Source: Apricaphanius iberus
Lineage: Eukaryota; Chordata; Actinopteri; Cyprinodontiformes; Aphaniidae
Direction: 5' to 3'
Assembly (NCBI GenBank): GCA_028564705.1
Contig: JAPXFQ010002103.1
Span: 868,001 to 932,000 of the forward strand
Length of the DNA stretch: 64,000 nucleotides
Each line of letters opens with the position of its first letter. The stretch's first letter is position 1. The notes beneath the pieces are model-generated. The model saw nothing but the letters and a program-made list of their open reading frames with translations, searched no databases and had not been told where the DNA came from. The position numbers were made by a program, and so were the translations under genes. This document shows, piece by piece, positions 63,360 to 64,000 of this stretch.

Positions 63360-63755
63360 GTGTGTGTGTGTGTGAGTATGTGGAGATGTTGCTGATGATG
63401 AAAAGAGAAAATGTTTCCTCTCCCTCGGCTGGCAGATTATTTCTGATCCTTTTCATGTTTGAATCTTTCCCCCCGCCGCATGCAGACACATCATTCATAT
63501 GTGCCAGTTATGACACACACACACACACACACACACGAGTCCCTTTGTTTTGGTTTGGTGCACAGATAAAGCCCGGCTCTGTTACATTCCGTGTTTGGGG
63601 GACAAAGAGCGCTTCTCTCATAGACCATAGTGAGCCGTCGCGGGTGGGGATTTAATTGTGCCAGTGTTAATTTTTCCTCTGTTTTTATCCCCATGTTGCA
63701 GTCATTTCAGTTTTTTTTCCCTTTACAAGCTGCACTTTTAAGCTTTGTTGGTCCC

Positions 63756-63800
<45 letters not shown>
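63360..63800 (+). repeat. Cluster of (TG)n and (AC)n microsatellites
   Basis: (TG)n at about 63360-63374, (AC)n at 63513-63536 and a longer (AC)n at 63759-63800. They generate spurious Cys-Val or Thr-His frames. Confidence 0.95.
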
Positions 63801-63802
<2 letters not shown>

Positions 63803-64000
63803 GTCAGGGTTTTTCTGAGTTTTTGCATGTGATATCATGAGATACGTGCGCCAATAGGGAAACTTGGGCCGACATGATGCATGTCCTCTACAGAGGGGCA
63901 AATATTTAAATATATTCCAAAAAAAATGTTAAATAATGTTTTTTTTTCAGTATATGTGGTGAAAATATTTTTAGATATTGGTTTACTGGTTCTATCCTAT

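Noticed and set aside
63326..63901. Frames with Thr-His or Cys-Val runs
   Set aside because: Created by (AC)n and (TG)n microsatellites.

Overview
The window is vertebrate nuclear DNA and almost certainly from a teleost fish. It has small exons with GT-AG introns, microsatellites, and dense Tc1/mariner, hAT and PIF-Harbinger type debris. No prokaryotic gene structure is present. Two protein-coding genes can be rebuilt, both on the minus strand. phyh (peroxisomal phytanoyl-CoA 2-hydroxylase) is complete: nine coding exons between 29619 and 17232 join in frame to 339 codons. It keeps an N-terminal PTS2 signal and every Fe(II)/2-oxoglutarate ligand. Downstream of it in the same orientation lies ucma (unique cartilage matrix-associated protein, Gla-rich protein). 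Its first four coding exons run from 11146 to 3985, and the last exon is not in the window. UCMA next to PHYH on one strand is also the arrangement at human 10p13, which supports both calls.

Layout. 1-3217: a giant palindrome, two arms of about 1.25 kb around a central spacer that encodes a truncated PHD-type zinc finger. It sits in what should be the last ucma intron. 3985-11146: ucma, with a 1.3 kb hAT-like element in intron 1. 11147-17231: intergenic, with a PIF-Harbinger-like MITE, a LINE 3' fragment, a long GATA microsatellite and other repeats. 17232-29619: phyh. Intron 7 holds a 1.48 kb Tc1-like element, a decayed relative and fragments of two other families. Intron 3 holds a BEL/Pao-like gag remnant. 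Intron 1 holds a nested palindromic element. A consensus CRE lies about 100 bp upstream of the phyh start codon.

29620-32900 is a repeat-rich spacer with two tRNA-derived SINE-like units. Near 32900-33259 there is a GC-rich promoter-like block ending in a strong plus-strand splice donor, probably the untranslated first exon of a rightward gene. From 33260 to 64000 I find no convincing coding exon. That stretch looks like a very long first intron or gene desert filled with MITEs, Tc1-like and LINE relics, microsatellites and a roughly 0.9 kb minisatellite (58717-59640) with higher-order periodicity.

The two genes are not functionally linked: phyh acts in peroxisomal alpha-oxidation of branched fatty acids, ucma in the cartilage extracellular matrix. 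No new multigene system is visible. The least explained structures are the long palindrome at the left edge, the UG repeat against the phyh exon 8 acceptor, the higher-order minisatellite, and the Tc1 copy whose catalytic centre is replaced by low-complexity filler.
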